Below are positions 23,899-33,098 of a stretch of DNA of 64,000 nt, in pieces. The translations under genes and the position numbers were made by a program. Origin of the DNA: Streptomyces fradiae (lineage in GTDB: Bacteria; Actinomycetota; Actinomycetes; Streptomycetales; Streptomycetaceae); the NCBI RefSeq assembly GCF_041270065.1, contig NZ_CP065958.1, positions 7,006,001-7,070,000 on the forward strand. Reading direction: 5' to 3'. Below the pieces are notes generated by a model. That model had not been told where the DNA came from and searched no databases. It saw only the letters and a list, made by a program, of their open reading frames with translations. Within the stretch, counting starts at the first letter, position 1, and each line of letters opens with the position of its first letter.

Positions 23899-23912
23899 GG
23901 GCCGTTCGGCCC
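23899..23912. promoter_or_regulatory. GGGCCGTTCGGCCC palindrome, copy 2
   Basis: Identical to 23126-23139, 81 bp before the VKOR start. Both copies are followed by a related tail containing CGGCTTCACTG or CGCTTCACTG, about 30 bp downstream, so the whole promoter segment appears duplicated. Confidence 0.6.
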
Positions 23913-23993
23913 TTGGGGGCGGGGGCGCGGCTCGGCTTCACTGCGGCGCATCCGAGGCCCATTCCCGACGCCAGTGAGGCGGTACGCACTCCG

Positions 23994-24644
23994 ATGAACC
24001 CGATGGCCGACACCCCCACGCCCACCCGGCACCGCACGCGGGCCGCCACCCGCGAGCCGGCCGCCCTCGGCGCCTCGCGGGCGCTGGCCTGGCTGCTGAT
24101 CGTGACCGGCGCCCTGGGCACCCTCGCCTCGTTCGTCATCACCGTCGACAAGTTCGAACTTCTCGCGAACCCGGGCTTCAGCCCGTCCTGCAACCTCAGC
24201 CCGGTCGTCTCCTGCACCAACGTGATGGCGAGCGACCAGGCCTCCGTCCTCGGCTTCCCGAACCCGCTGCTCGGCCTCGCCGCGTACCCCGTCGTCGCCG
24301 CCATCGGCGTCGCGCTGCTCGCGGGCGCCGCCTTCCGCCGCTGGTTCTGGCTCGGTCTGAATCTGGGCACGGCGCTCGGCGCGGTCTTCTGCATGTGGCT
24401 CATGGGCCAGGCCCTGTACGAGATCGGCGCCCTGTGCCTGTGGTGCTGCCTCGCCTGGGCCGCCACCATCGCGATGTTCTGGTACACCACCGTCCACAAC
24501 CTGCGCCACGGCTTCGTCCGAGCCCCGCGCGGACTCGTCGCGGGGGCACTGGAGTTCCACTGGGCGGTGCCGGTCACCTGGTACCTGGTCGTCGTGCTGC
24601 TGATCGCCACCCGCTGGTGGGACTACTGGCGGACACTGCTCTGA
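23994..24644 (+). CDS. Vitamin K epoxide reductase (VKOR) family membrane protein
   Basis: A 216-residue membrane protein with four to five TMs. VKOR hallmarks: the loop cysteines in SPSCNLSPVVSCTNVMAS, the motif PNPLLGLAAYPV after SVLGF, and the active-site pair CLWC (ALCLWCCLAWAAT) in a later TM. It should reoxidise a thioredoxin-like partner with quinone, supporting disulfide formation outside the membrane. I choose ATG 23994 because GAGG lies about 14 nt upstream; ATG 24003 is possible. It stands alone, with an OsdR-like palindrome in its promoter. Confidence 0.9.
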   Translation: MNPMADTPTPTRHRTRAATREPAALGASRALAWLLIVTGALGTLASFVITVDKFELLANPGFSPSCNLSPVVSCTNVMASDQASVLGFPNPLLGLAAYPVVAAIGVALLAGAAFRRWFWLGLNLGTALGAVFCMWLMGQALYEIGALCLWCCLAWAATIAMFWYTTVHNLRHGFVRAPRGLVAGALEFHWAVPVTWYLVVVLLIATRWWDYWRTLL

Positions 24645-24814
24645 CGACGTGTGACGCAGGTTTGCGGCACAGGCGTGCGAGCTGCACCAGCACGTGTACG
24701 GCGGCGGCGCGGCGGAGAAGCCCGAAGTCCCGCATCAACTGCCGCCCGCGCTCGTACGGTTCGAGAACCGCGACGACGAGCGGACGCGCATCGCGCGGGG
24801 GATCTTCGCAGGGG

Positions 24815-25936
24815 TCAGGCCGCGCGGCGGACCGCGAGCACGGTCGTGTCGTCCGTCAGGCCCGTCGCCGCGTGCGCCGTGGCCGCCGCGCGGATGCGGG
24901 AGACGAGGACGCCCGGGTCGGTGAGGGTGGGGTCGGTGCGCAGCGAGCGGGCGAGGTCCTCGTACAGCGGGTAGAACTCGCCGTCGGCGTCACGGGCCTC
25001 GGTCACGCCGTCGGAGAAGAGCAGCAGGGTCTCGCCGGGGGCGAGGGTGACCGTTGTGGCGGAGGGGCGCTCGTCGGTCAGCGACAGCATGCCGAGGGGC
25101 AGCGCGGACTCGCCGGCCAGCGGGCGGACCCCGGCGGTGCTCACGGCGAGCGGCGTGAGGTGGCCGCAGTTGACCAGGTCGACGGCGGTGCCGGTGGTGT
25201 CCGGCCCGGCGGGCGGGAAGTGGAGGAGCGCGGCGGTGGCGAAGCGTTCCGTCTCGTCGCTGCCGAGGGCCCGCACGTACTCCTGGTGGCGGCGGAGCCG
25301 CGCGTCCATGCGCACGGCGACCTCGGCGAGGTCGCCCTCATGGGCGGCGGCCTCACGGAAGCTGCCGACCAGCGCCGCCGCGCAGGCCACCGCGTCGAGC
25401 CCCTTGCCCTGCACGTCGCCCAGGACGAGCCGGGTGCCGTGCGGCGAGGGCTGGATGTCGTAGAAGTCCCCGCCGACCCGGGCGGCGACGTCCGCCGCCG
25501 TGTACGTGGCGGCGTGCTCCAGGTCGCCCCACCGCGACGGCAGCGGGCGGAGCACCGTACGCCAGGTGGTGTCGGCGACCTCGCGGACCCGGGCGGCCCG
25601 GCGTCCGGCGCGCAGCCGGGCACGACACACGACGAGCGCGCCCAGGCTGCTGACCAGGATCAGGCTGAGCCCCGGGGCGGTGCTGCGGAGGGTCACGTAC
25701 ACCGCCAGGGTGAGCGCCGCGTAGAACGCGGTGACGCGCAGGCCGCACAGCAGCGCCGCGAGGCCGGGGACGAGGAGCAGCCACGCGAGGCACTGCCCGC
25801 TGTTGAGGTGGCCGGCCCCGTAGCACGCGAGGACGAGGGCCATCAGTGTGCCGGGGAGGAGGACCAGCGCGCGGCCGTGGCGCGCGCAGGCAGCGGTCAC
25901 GGTCGTGAGGCGGCGGTGCTCCAGCGAAAGGTTCAC
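24815..25936 (-). CDS. SpoIIE-type PP2C serine phosphatase, membrane-anchored
   Basis: A 373-residue protein with an N-terminal block of three to four membrane helices (about 20-105) and a C-terminal SpoIIE/PPM phosphatase domain (140-373). The metal motifs are ARVGGDFYDI, VLGDVQGKGLDAVACAA, VNCGHLTPL, LLLFSDGVTEARD and TDDTTVLAV, with all key Asp residues present. It probably dephosphorylates an anti-sigma antagonist such as the STAS protein at 19029, but that pairing is inference. Starts ATG at 25936. Confidence 0.9.
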   Translation of the reverse strand: MNLSLEHRRLTTVTAACARHGRALVLLPGTLMALVLACYGAGHLNSGQCLAWLLLVPGLAALLCGLRVTAFYAALTLAVYVTLRSTAPGLSLILVSSLGALVVCRARLRAGRRAARVREVADTTWRTVLRPLPSRWGDLEHAATYTAADVAARVGGDFYDIQPSPHGTRLVLGDVQGKGLDAVACAAALVGSFREAAAHEGDLAEVAVRMDARLRRHQEYVRALGSDETERFATAALLHFPPAGPDTTGTAVDLVNCGHLTPLAVSTAGVRPLAGESALPLGMLSLTDERPSATTVTLAPGETLLLFSDGVTEARDADGEFYPLYEDLARSLRTDPTLTDPGVLVSRIRAAATAHAATGLTDDTTVLAVRRAA

Positions 25937-26007
25937 GTTTTAACTAGACCTTACGGCCGGGGGGACGGTCGACCGGCCCAAAGTCCCGAAACCGCCGACC
26001 GAAGTCC

Positions 26008-29000
26008 CTACGCGCCCCCGCCCACCCCCAGTGCCTGGATGTCGACCATCCCGTAGGCCTGGTTGACGTAGACGTTCGTCAGGCGCGGGTTGCGGTAGTT
26101 CAGTGCCTTGGTGGCGACGACCGGCAGGTAGTAGGCGCCGTCGGTGATCTTGTGGTTGATGTCGCGGTGGAGCTCGGCGGCCTTCGTGGGGTCGGTCTCG
26201 GCGGCGGCCCGGTCGAAGAGGGTGTTGATCGCCGGGTCGTTCACCTGGGCGTAGTCGGTGTTGCCCGAGGGGGTGATCGACCGGCCGTCGGCCAGCGGCC
26301 GGAGGAAGCTCGCGCCCTGCGGGTGGTCGCCGACCCAGCCGGTGACGATCAGGCCGTAGCCCTGCTTCTTGACCGTGCTCGGGGAGCCCACGCCGGAGTA
26401 GAACTTCGAGAGGTCCAGCTTCTCGATCTCGAGCGTGATGCCGACCGCCTTGAGGCTGTTCTTCAGCACCTCGGCGGTGGCGACGTTCTGGGAATGGGTG
26501 TCGCGCACCGCGAGCTTGGCGGCGAAGCCCTGCGGGCGGCCGCAGGCGCGCAGCTCCTCGCGGGCCTTCTCGGGCTGCGCCTTGCCGGCCGTCAGGCCGT
26601 AGGGGTCGTAGGCGTCCGAGCCGGGGATCGTCGGGGGCAGCAGACTGCCGAGCGGGGCGCCGGCCGTCGGGCCGCCGCGCGCGGTCTGCAGGGCCCGGGG
26701 GTCGGCCGCGTAGAACACGGCCTTGCGGCAGTGCTCGTTGTCGAACGGCGCCGTCTTCGACACCAGCGCCACCATCGACACAGCGCCCGTGGCCGGCGCG
26801 TCCGCCGAGGCCTTCAGCTTCGCGTCGCCGAGCACCCGCGCCCGGGCGGCCTGCGCCAGACCGCCCTGCTGGGCGTCCAGGTCGGCCGAGCCGTTGAGGA
26901 GCTCCGCGGTCAGCGCCTCGGGATCCTGGGTGACCGTCAGCTCGATCCGGTCCGGCAGCGCGCGGCGCAGCGGGTCGGTGGACTGCTTCCAGTTGGTGTT
27001 GCGCACCAGGACGAGCGACTTCTCCGGGGTGTACGAGGCGAACTTGTACGGCCCCGAGGCCACCGGCCGCTGCCCGTAGCGCGCGCCCGTGTCCCGGTCG
27101 CGCGGCACCGGGGCGGTCGCGCCCATGGCCAGCAGATGGGGGAACATCGAGTCCGGCTTCGCCAGGCGGAACACCAGGGTGCGGTCGTCGGGCGTCTCGA
27201 TCGCCGACAGGCCGTTCTTCTCGGGCGTCGTGTCCTTCGCCGGGCCGGGGTACTTCCCCTGCGGGTCGAGCGCCTCGGCGAAGTAGGTGGGGCCGCCGCT
27301 GACGACCGACTGGTCGAAGACCCGCTCGATCGCGTACTTGACGTCCTTGCTCGCGATCGGCGTGCCGTCCTCGAAGGTGACACCGGACCGCAGCCGCACG
27401 GTGTACGTCTTCCCGTCCGGCGACACCTCCGGCTGCGCCTCGGCCAGATCCGGTACGAGCGAGGTGCCGGCCCGGCCCGGCTTGGCGTCGTACGCGAGCA
27501 GCGTCCGGGCGTAGAGGCGCTGGACGTTCCAGACCCAGCCGTAGTACGCGCGGCCCGGGTCCCAGGAGTCGGCGTCGTAGGCGGTGCGCAGCCGCAGCGT
27601 GCCGCCCTTGGCGGTGGACGGGTTGACCACGTTCGTGACGGCCGCGTCGAAGCCGGTGGCGCCGGAAGGGGTGACGTCGTTCTTGGAATCGTCGTTCTTG
27701 GACGCGGACTTGTCGTCCTTCTTCGCGCCCTGGTTCAGCAGGACGGCGGTGGTGACGCCGCCGCCCGCCACCAGCGCCGCCGCGACGGCGATCGCCACGA
27801 TCCGCTGCCGGTTGCGCGCGGGCCGGCCCGGAGCGGTCGGGGCCGCCGGGCCGGCCGGCCCGGGCCACGTGGTGGACACCAGGCCCGGGGCCTGCGACGG
27901 CATCGGCGGCACGGTCCGCGGCATCGGCGGCGCCGGCGGGGGAGTCTCCACCACGGGCGTCGTCGGTACGGGCGCCTCCGCAGCCGGAGTCTCGGGTACG
28001 GGCTGCGCCGGCACAGGCGCGGGCGCCGGCGCGGGCCGCTTGGCCAGGGCGTCCCGGGGGTCGGGCGTCCCGGGCGGCGGCGTCTTCACCGCGGCCCCTC
28101 CGGCCGCCCCCGCCGCCTCCGCCCCCGCCGGGCGGGTGAGCGCCGCGGCCACCGTGTCCGGCAGCCAGTCCGTCTCCTGCGGCAGCCCGCCGCCGTAGGT
28201 GTGCGTGCCGGTCTCGCCGAGCAACCGGGCGAACTCCGCGAGGAGTTCGGGCACGGTGGGGCGCCGTGCCGGGTCCTTCTCCAGACAGCGGGCCACGAAG
28301 TCCGTGCCGTCGGGCAGCCCCCGCAGGTCCGGAGTCTCGTACACCGCACGGAAGTTGACCGAGTGCGCCGGGCCGACGCCGAACGGCGCGGTGCCCGTGC
28401 CGGCGAAGGCGAGGACCGCGCCGAGCGAGAACACATCGCTCGCCGGGCCGATCCGATGACCGGTCACCTGCTCGGGCGACATGAAACCGGGGGTGCCGAT
28501 GACCATGCCGGTCTGGGTGAGGACGCTGGACTCGGTGGCCAGGGAGATGCCGAAGTCGATGACGCGCGGGCCGTCGGTGGCGAGCAGCACGTTCGACGGC
28601 TTGAGGTCGCGGTGGATCAGCCCCGTGCCGTGGATGGCCTCCAGGGCCTCGACGAGCCCGGCACCCAGATAGTGCAGCGAGCGCCGGGGCCAGGCCCCGT
28701 GGGCCTGGATCGCCGCGTCGAGCGGCAGGCCCGGCACGTAGGCGGTGGCGAGCCAGGCGGGCGAGCCCTCGGGGTCGGCGTCGACGACGGCCGCGGTGAA
28801 GAAGCCGGTCACCCGGCGGGCCGCCTCGACCTCCCGGGCGAACCGCCGCAGGAAGTCGGGGTCCTCGGCGAGTTCGGCGCGCACCACCTTCACCGCGACC
28901 ATCCGGCCACTGGTCGAGCGGCCCAGGTACACGCGGCCCATGCCGCCCGCGCCGAGCCGCGCGAGGATCCGGTACCGCCCCACCTGCCGCGGATCTGCCG

Positions 29001-29016
29001 CGCCCAGCGCTTCCAA
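26008..29016 (-). CDS. Ser/Thr protein kinase fused to an extracellular family 5 solute-binding domain
   Basis: A 1002-residue fusion with a TTG start after GGGGGGAACG. The cytosolic PASTA-less kinase (about 15-265) is complete: GAGGMGRVYLG, K43 in VAVKVV, HRDLKPSN (D137), DFG (154-156) and GTPGFMSPEQ. A Pro/Ala-rich linker (300-400) leads to one TM (IVAIAVAAALVAGGGVTTAVLL, about 406-427). The outside half (463-1002) is a full SBP_bac_5 peptide/nickel-binding domain: LRLRTAYDADSWDPGRAYYG, FEDGTPIASKDVKYAIERV, GPYKFASY. It lacks a lipobox because the TM anchors it. Likely a kinase gated by an extracellular peptide or similar ligand. No ABC permease genes lie nearby. Confidence 0.9.
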   Translation of the reverse strand: MEALGAADPRQVGRYRILARLGAGGMGRVYLGRSTSGRMVAVKVVRAELAEDPDFLRRFAREVEAARRVTGFFTAAVVDADPEGSPAWLATAYVPGLPLDAAIQAHGAWPRRSLHYLGAGLVEALEAIHGTGLIHRDLKPSNVLLATDGPRVIDFGISLATESSVLTQTGMVIGTPGFMSPEQVTGHRIGPASDVFSLGAVLAFAGTGTAPFGVGPAHSVNFRAVYETPDLRGLPDGTDFVARCLEKDPARRPTVPELLAEFARLLGETGTHTYGGGLPQETDWLPDTVAAALTRPAGAEAAGAAGGAAVKTPPPGTPDPRDALAKRPAPAPAPVPAQPVPETPAAEAPVPTTPVVETPPPAPPMPRTVPPMPSQAPGLVSTTWPGPAGPAAPTAPGRPARNRQRIVAIAVAAALVAGGGVTTAVLLNQGAKKDDKSASKNDDSKNDVTPSGATGFDAAVTNVVNPSTAKGGTLRLRTAYDADSWDPGRAYYGWVWNVQRLYARTLLAYDAKPGRAGTSLVPDLAEAQPEVSPDGKTYTVRLRSGVTFEDGTPIASKDVKYAIERVFDQSVVSGGPTYFAEALDPQGKYPGPAKDTTPEKNGLSAIETPDDRTLVFRLAKPDSMFPHLLAMGATAPVPRDRDTGARYGQRPVASGPYKFASYTPEKSLVLVRNTNWKQSTDPLRRALPDRIELTVTQDPEALTAELLNGSADLDAQQGGLAQAARARVLGDAKLKASADAPATGAVSMVALVSKTAPFDNEHCRKAVFYAADPRALQTARGGPTAGAPLGSLLPPTIPGSDAYDPYGLTAGKAQPEKAREELRACGRPQGFAAKLAVRDTHSQNVATAEVLKNSLKAVGITLEIEKLDLSKFYSGVGSPSTVKKQGYGLIVTGWVGDHPQGASFLRPLADGRSITPSGNTDYAQVNDPAINTLFDRAAAETDPTKAAELHRDINHKITDGAYYLPVVATKALNYRNPRLTNVYVNQAYGMVDIQALGVGGGA

Positions 29017-29086
29017 CGTTCCCCCCGGTCGGTGACCCCACCGTCGGGGGCCGTCCGAGGACGATTACATCAGACCCCGCTGCCCC

Positions 29087-29722
29087 CTACGGCCGCCGGG
29101 CGTAGCAGAACAGCTGCTCCTCCGGCACGGCCGAGGGCCCGTCGGGGCGGAACTCCGAGACGGCCTGGTGCAGGACGTCCAGGCCGCACTCCTCGCGCAG
29201 CAGGCGGACGAACTCCTCGGCGGAGAAGCTGGAGACCCGGGCCCGGTGGCCCATCCAGACGATCTCCACGTCTTCCACGTCGGCCGGGACGGTCGCGCTG
29301 ACCAGGAGGCCGCCCGGCTTCAGCCAGGAGGTCATCCGGCGCAGCGCGTCGGCCGCCCCGGCGCGGTCCATCATCAGGAGCGGGAAGAAGGCGCACACCG
29401 CGTCGAAGCCGCCCTCCGGGCCGGTGAACTCCCGTACGTCGCACCGCTCGAACCGGGCGCCGGGCACCTGCCGGCGGGCCAGGTCCACCATGGTGCCGGA
29501 CACGTCGATGCCGGTGACCGCGTGCCCGGCGCGGTCGAGGAGCTCGGCCACCGGGCGGCCGGTGCCGCTGCCGACGTCCAGGACCCGGGCGCCCCGGGGG
29601 AGCCGGTCGAGCAGCCAGTCGACGGCGGCCAGCTGCTCGGGAAGGTGCCCGAAGGCCTTCTCGTAGCCGAGCCCGACCTCGTCGAACAGCTCCTCGGCCG
29701 TCAGCGCCCGCTCTTCGCTCAT
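29087..29722 (-). CDS. Class I SAM-dependent methyltransferase
   Basis: A 211-residue methyltransferase: motif I VLDVGSGTGRPVAELLDRAG (residues about 42-60), motif II acidic end GIDVSGTMVD, and the substrate-side GGFDAVCAFFPLLMMDRAGA. Small-molecule methyltransferase of the Methyltransf_25 type; the acceptor is unknown. ATG start at 29722 with a short spacer before the kinase gene downstream. Confidence 0.85.
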   Translation of the reverse strand: MSEERALTAEELFDEVGLGYEKAFGHLPEQLAAVDWLLDRLPRGARVLDVGSGTGRPVAELLDRAGHAVTGIDVSGTMVDLARRQVPGARFERCDVREFTGPEGGFDAVCAFFPLLMMDRAGAADALRRMTSWLKPGGLLVSATVPADVEDVEIVWMGHRARVSSFSAEEFVRLLREECGLDVLHQAVSEFRPDGPSAVPEEQLFCYARRP

Positions 29723-30247
29723 GGTGTTCCCCTCCCGCGGGCCGGCGGCCCGATCGCGGACCGCCTACCCAGGGGAGGCTCGGCGCATGTCGGCGGGCGG
29801 GTGCGGAAGCTCCGTGGGCTCCCCGTTCGGCGGGCGTCCGGCGCCCTCCGCGCGCTCCCGCCGGTTGCGTGGGCGGACCGCCGCCGGTGGGTGGCCGAAA
29901 CCGCGCGGCCCCGCTGTTCCGTACCGCTCGTTCGGCGGAGGCTCACGCGCGCCCCCGTCCCCGCCTGCGACGGGCCGTGACCTGACTCGTTTTCAAGAGC
30001 GCCTGTCGGAGGGTGAGTTGCGTGAGGGGCGTACGGCGGGCCGCGCGCGCCCCGCCGCACTCTCCCGGATGGCTCGAAAGTCGTCGTCGCCCGGATAAAC
30101 CCCGGCAGAAGCAAGATCACTGCTTCGAGGTAACGCCGCCGGACTGGCTGGGCAGGCCCCCTCTCGCGACGGTTAGTGTTCCCCCGGATCTGGACGGAAT
30201 CCCAGAGATTGTGTCGGTTTTTCCTCTTTTCAAGGAGCGCTCGTCCC
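29723..30247. other. 525-bp intergenic region before the encapsulin gene
   Basis: I see no supportable gene. The sequence TTTTCAAGAGCGC near 29990 recurs as TTTTCAAGGAGCGC at 30227-30240, the latter including the ribosome-binding site of the encapsulin gene. The last 100 bp are AT-richer and should contain the 2-MIB cluster promoter. Confidence 0.5.
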
Positions 30248-31663
30248 ATGACCGTTGAGACCGGCCCGGAGATGGAGCTGGAGCCGTCGCGGCCGCAGTC
30301 CAGCCTCAGCACCGCGGCAGCCCGGAACCTCGCCACCACGACCAAGTCCGCCCCGCAGATGCAGGAGATCACCTCCCGGTGGCTGCTGCGCATGCTCCCC
30401 TGGGTGGAGACGAAGGGCGGCGCCTACCGGGTGAACCGCCGACTCAGCTACACCGTCGGCGACGGCGTCATCGAGTTCGTGCAGGACGGCGCCTCCGTCC
30501 GGGTCATCCCCCGGGAACTCGGCGAACTCGCCCTGCTGCACGGCTTCGAGGACGAGGACGTGCTGCGGGCGCTCGCCGACCGCTGCGTCCAGCGCGACTT
30601 CCGCGCCGGCGAGGTCCTCGTCGAGCGCGGCGCCGCCGCGGAGCACATCCACCTCATCGCCCACGGCCGGATCAGCCAGACCTCGGTCGGCAAGTACGGC
30701 GACGAGGTCGCCGTCGCGGTCCTCGCCGACGGCGACCGGTTCGGCGAGAACGCCCTCCTGGACGCCGACGCCACGTGGGACTACACCGCCACCGCCGAGA
30801 CCCCCGGCACCCTGCTCACCCTCTCCCGCTCCGACTTCGCCGCCGTGCAGGCGCAGGCGCCCGCGCTCGCGGAGCACATCAGCGAGTTCAGCGCGCTGCC
30901 CGGGCAGCGGCAGAACAAGCACGGCGAGGCCGAGATCGCCATGTCCGCCGGCCACGTCGGCGAGGCCGAACTCCCCGGCGCCTTCGTGGACTACGAGCTC
31001 AAGCCGCGCGAGTACGAGCTCTCCGTCGCCCAGACGGTCCTCAAGGTCCACACCCGGGTCGCCGACCTCTACAACGGCCCGATGAACCAGACCGAGGAAC
31101 AGCTCCGGCTCACGATCGAGGCGCTCCGCGAGCGCCAGGAGCACGAGCTGATCAACAACCGCGAGTTCGGTCTGCTCCACAACGCCGACTTCAAGCAGCG
31201 GATCCAGACCCACTCGGGCCCGCCCACCCCGGACGACCTCGACGAACTGCTCTGCCGCCGCCGCGGCACCAAGTTCCTCTTCGCCCACCCGAAGACCATC
31301 GCGGCGATCGGGCGCGAGTTCAACAGCCGCGGGCTCTACCCGGACCACGTCGACGTCGGCGGCCAGTCCGTCCCGGCCTGGCGCGGGGTCCCGATCCTGC
31401 CCTGCAACAAGATCCCGATCAGCAACGAGCAGACCAGCTCGATCATCGCCATGCGTACCGGCGAGGACAACCAGGGCGTCGTCGGCCTGCGCCAGACCGG
31501 TCTGCCGGAGGAGTACGAGCCCGGTCTGTCGGTGCGCTTCATGGGCATCAACGAGCAGGCGATCATCTCGTACCTGGTCACCACCTACTACTCCGCCGCG
31601 ATCCTCGTGCCCGACGCGCTCGGCGTGCTGGAGAACGTGCAGATCGCCCGCAGGCGCGACTAG
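30248..31663 (+). CDS. Family 2B encapsulin shell protein with cyclic-nucleotide-binding domain (EshA-like)
   Basis: A 471-residue HK97-fold shell protein. A cyclic-nucleotide-binding domain (about 100-205: [31 protein letters not shown]) is inserted between shell segments, which defines family 2B. Shell parts include [57 protein letters not shown]. EshA of S. griseus belongs here. AAGGAGCG precedes the ATG. With the next two genes it forms the 2-methylisoborneol cluster, in which the shell encloses the terpene cyclase. The CNB domain could gate the shell with a nucleotide. Confidence 0.93.
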   Translation: MTVETGPEMELEPSRPQSSLSTAAARNLATTTKSAPQMQEITSRWLLRMLPWVETKGGAYRVNRRLSYTVGDGVIEFVQDGASVRVIPRELGELALLHGFEDEDVLRALADRCVQRDFRAGEVLVERGAAAEHIHLIAHGRISQTSVGKYGDEVAVAVLADGDRFGENALLDADATWDYTATAETPGTLLTLSRSDFAAVQAQAPALAEHISEFSALPGQRQNKHGEAEIAMSAGHVGEAELPGAFVDYELKPREYELSVAQTVLKVHTRVADLYNGPMNQTEEQLRLTIEALRERQEHELINNREFGLLHNADFKQRIQTHSGPPTPDDLDELLCRRRGTKFLFAHPKTIAAIGREFNSRGLYPDHVDVGGQSVPAWRGVPILPCNKIPISNEQTSSIIAMRTGEDNQGVVGLRQTGLPEEYEPGLSVRFMGINEQAIISYLVTTYYSAAILVPDALGVLENVQIARRRD

Positions 31664-31747
31664 GCGGATACCCGCTCGTCCGAGGGCCGCGCCCGGCCGG
31701 GCCCACCCGGGCCGGGGCGGCCCCCTCATCCCAGCAAGGAGCCACGG

Positions 31748-33070
31748 ATGCCCGACCCCGGGCTTTCCCCGCTGCCCGGCCCGCCCTCCGCCCCCTTCCG
31801 GTCCGCCTCGGCCCCGGCCGAGGCCGCGGCGCCGGTCGACGTGACCGTCGCCCTGGCGCCGGCCGAGGCGCCCGTACCGCCCGAGTCCGCCATCGAGCGC
31901 ATCCTGCGCGGGCCCAGCGGTCTGGGCACCACGGCGCTCTCCCTGGCCCGGCGTCCGGCACCGCCGGAGGCGCCGCCCGCGGCCGGAGCCGTACCGGACG
32001 CCGTGCCCGGAGCCGTACCCGAGGTGGCACCGGAGGCGGTGGCCGAGGCCGTGGCCGAGGTGCTGTCCGCGTCCGGGACCACGGCCGACCAGGGCACGCC
32101 CATCCCCGGCCTGTACTTCCACCCCATCGCCGAGCCGGACCCGGCCCGGGTGGCGGAGGTCAGCCGCCGGATCAAGGAATGGGCGGTGGACGAGGTCCAG
32201 GCGTACCCCCCGGAGTGGGAGGACCAGTTCGACGGCTTCTCCGTCGGGCGCTACATGGTCGCCTGCCACCCGGACGCGCCGACCGTCGACCACCTCATGG
32301 CCGCCACCCGTCTGATGGTCGCCGAGAACGCGGTCGACGACTGCTACTGCGAGGACCACGGCGGCTCGCCGATCGGCCTCGGCAGCCGGCTGCTGCTCGC
32401 GCACACCGCCCTCGACCCGCTGCACACCACGGCCGAGTACGCACCGGCCTGGCGCGAGTCGCTGGAGTCGGACGCGCCGCGGCGGGCCTACCGCTCGGCG
32501 ATGGAGTACTTCAACCAGCTGGCCACGCCGTCCCAGTCGGACCGCTTCCGGCACGACATGGCGCGGCTGCACATGGGCTACCTCGCCGAGGCGGCCTGGG
32601 CCGAGACCGACCACGTGCCCGAGGTGTGGGAGTACCTGGCGATGCGCCAGTTCAACAACTTCCGCCCCTGCCCCACCATCACCGACACCGTCGGCGGCTA
32701 CGAACTGCCGGCGGACCTGCACGCCACCCCCGCCATGCAGCGGGTCATCGCGCTCGCCGGGAACGCGACCACCATCGTCAACGACCTGTACTCCTACACC
32801 AAGGAGCTGGCCAGCCCGGGCACGCACCTCAACCTGCCCGTGGTGATCGCCGAACGCGAGGGCGTCTCCGCCAAGGAGGGCTATCTGAAGGCCGTCGAGG
32901 TCCACAACGACCTCATGCACGCCTTCGAGGCCGAGGCCGCCGCACTGGCCGCCGCCAACCCCGTGCCCACCCTGCTGCGCTTCCTGCGCGGCGTGGCCGT
33001 GTGGGTCGACGGCAACCACTACTGGCACCAGACCAACACCTACCGCTACAGCCTGCCCGACTTCTGGTAA
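31748..33070 (+). CDS. 2-methylisoborneol synthase
   Basis: A 440-residue class I terpene cyclase that converts 2-methyl-GPP to 2-methylisoborneol. The first metal motif is DDCYCED (197-203) and the second NDLYSYTKE (345-353), both as in bacterial 2-MIB synthases, together with HYWHQTNTYRY near the C-terminus. The first ~115 residues are Pro/Ala-rich and disordered; in characterised systems this extension loads the enzyme into the family 2B encapsulin. It lies 84 nt after the shell gene with AAGGAG before the ATG. Confidence 0.95.
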   Translation: MPDPGLSPLPGPPSAPFRSASAPAEAAAPVDVTVALAPAEAPVPPESAIERILRGPSGLGTTALSLARRPAPPEAPPAAGAVPDAVPGAVPEVAPEAVAEAVAEVLSASGTTADQGTPIPGLYFHPIAEPDPARVAEVSRRIKEWAVDEVQAYPPEWEDQFDGFSVGRYMVACHPDAPTVDHLMAATRLMVAENAVDDCYCEDHGGSPIGLGSRLLLAHTALDPLHTTAEYAPAWRESLESDAPRRAYRSAMEYFNQLATPSQSDRFRHDMARLHMGYLAEAAWAETDHVPEVWEYLAMRQFNNFRPCPTITDTVGGYELPADLHATPAMQRVIALAGNATTIVNDLYSYTKELASPGTHLNLPVVIAEREGVSAKEGYLKAVEVHNDLMHAFEAEAAALAAANPVPTLLRFLRGVAVWVDGNHYWHQTNTYRYSLPDFW

Positions 33071-33098
33071 GCACCCGCGACCCGACGTCCGGCAAGAA

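Noticed and set aside
24649..24814. Peptide-like stretch reading HVYGGGAAEKPEVPHQLPPA then LVRFENRDDERTRIA
   Set aside because: It has some coding character, but there is a stop at its start, no ribosome site and it runs into the phosphatase gene antisense. It may be the tail of a lost gene; too weak to call.
26152..29301. 1049-codon plus-strand frame opposite the kinase-SBP gene
   Set aside because: Low-complexity Gly/Arg/Val translation; the minus strand carries kinase and SBP motifs in a single frame.
29738..29752. Possible third dormancy-type palindrome near GGGCCGGCGGCCC
   Set aside because: It is one base short and lacks the two-base centre; it does not match the sites at 23126 and 23899.
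29721..30098. 125-codon plus-strand frame before the encapsulin gene
   Set aside because: Arg/Pro/Ser-rich, no ribosome site and no domain.
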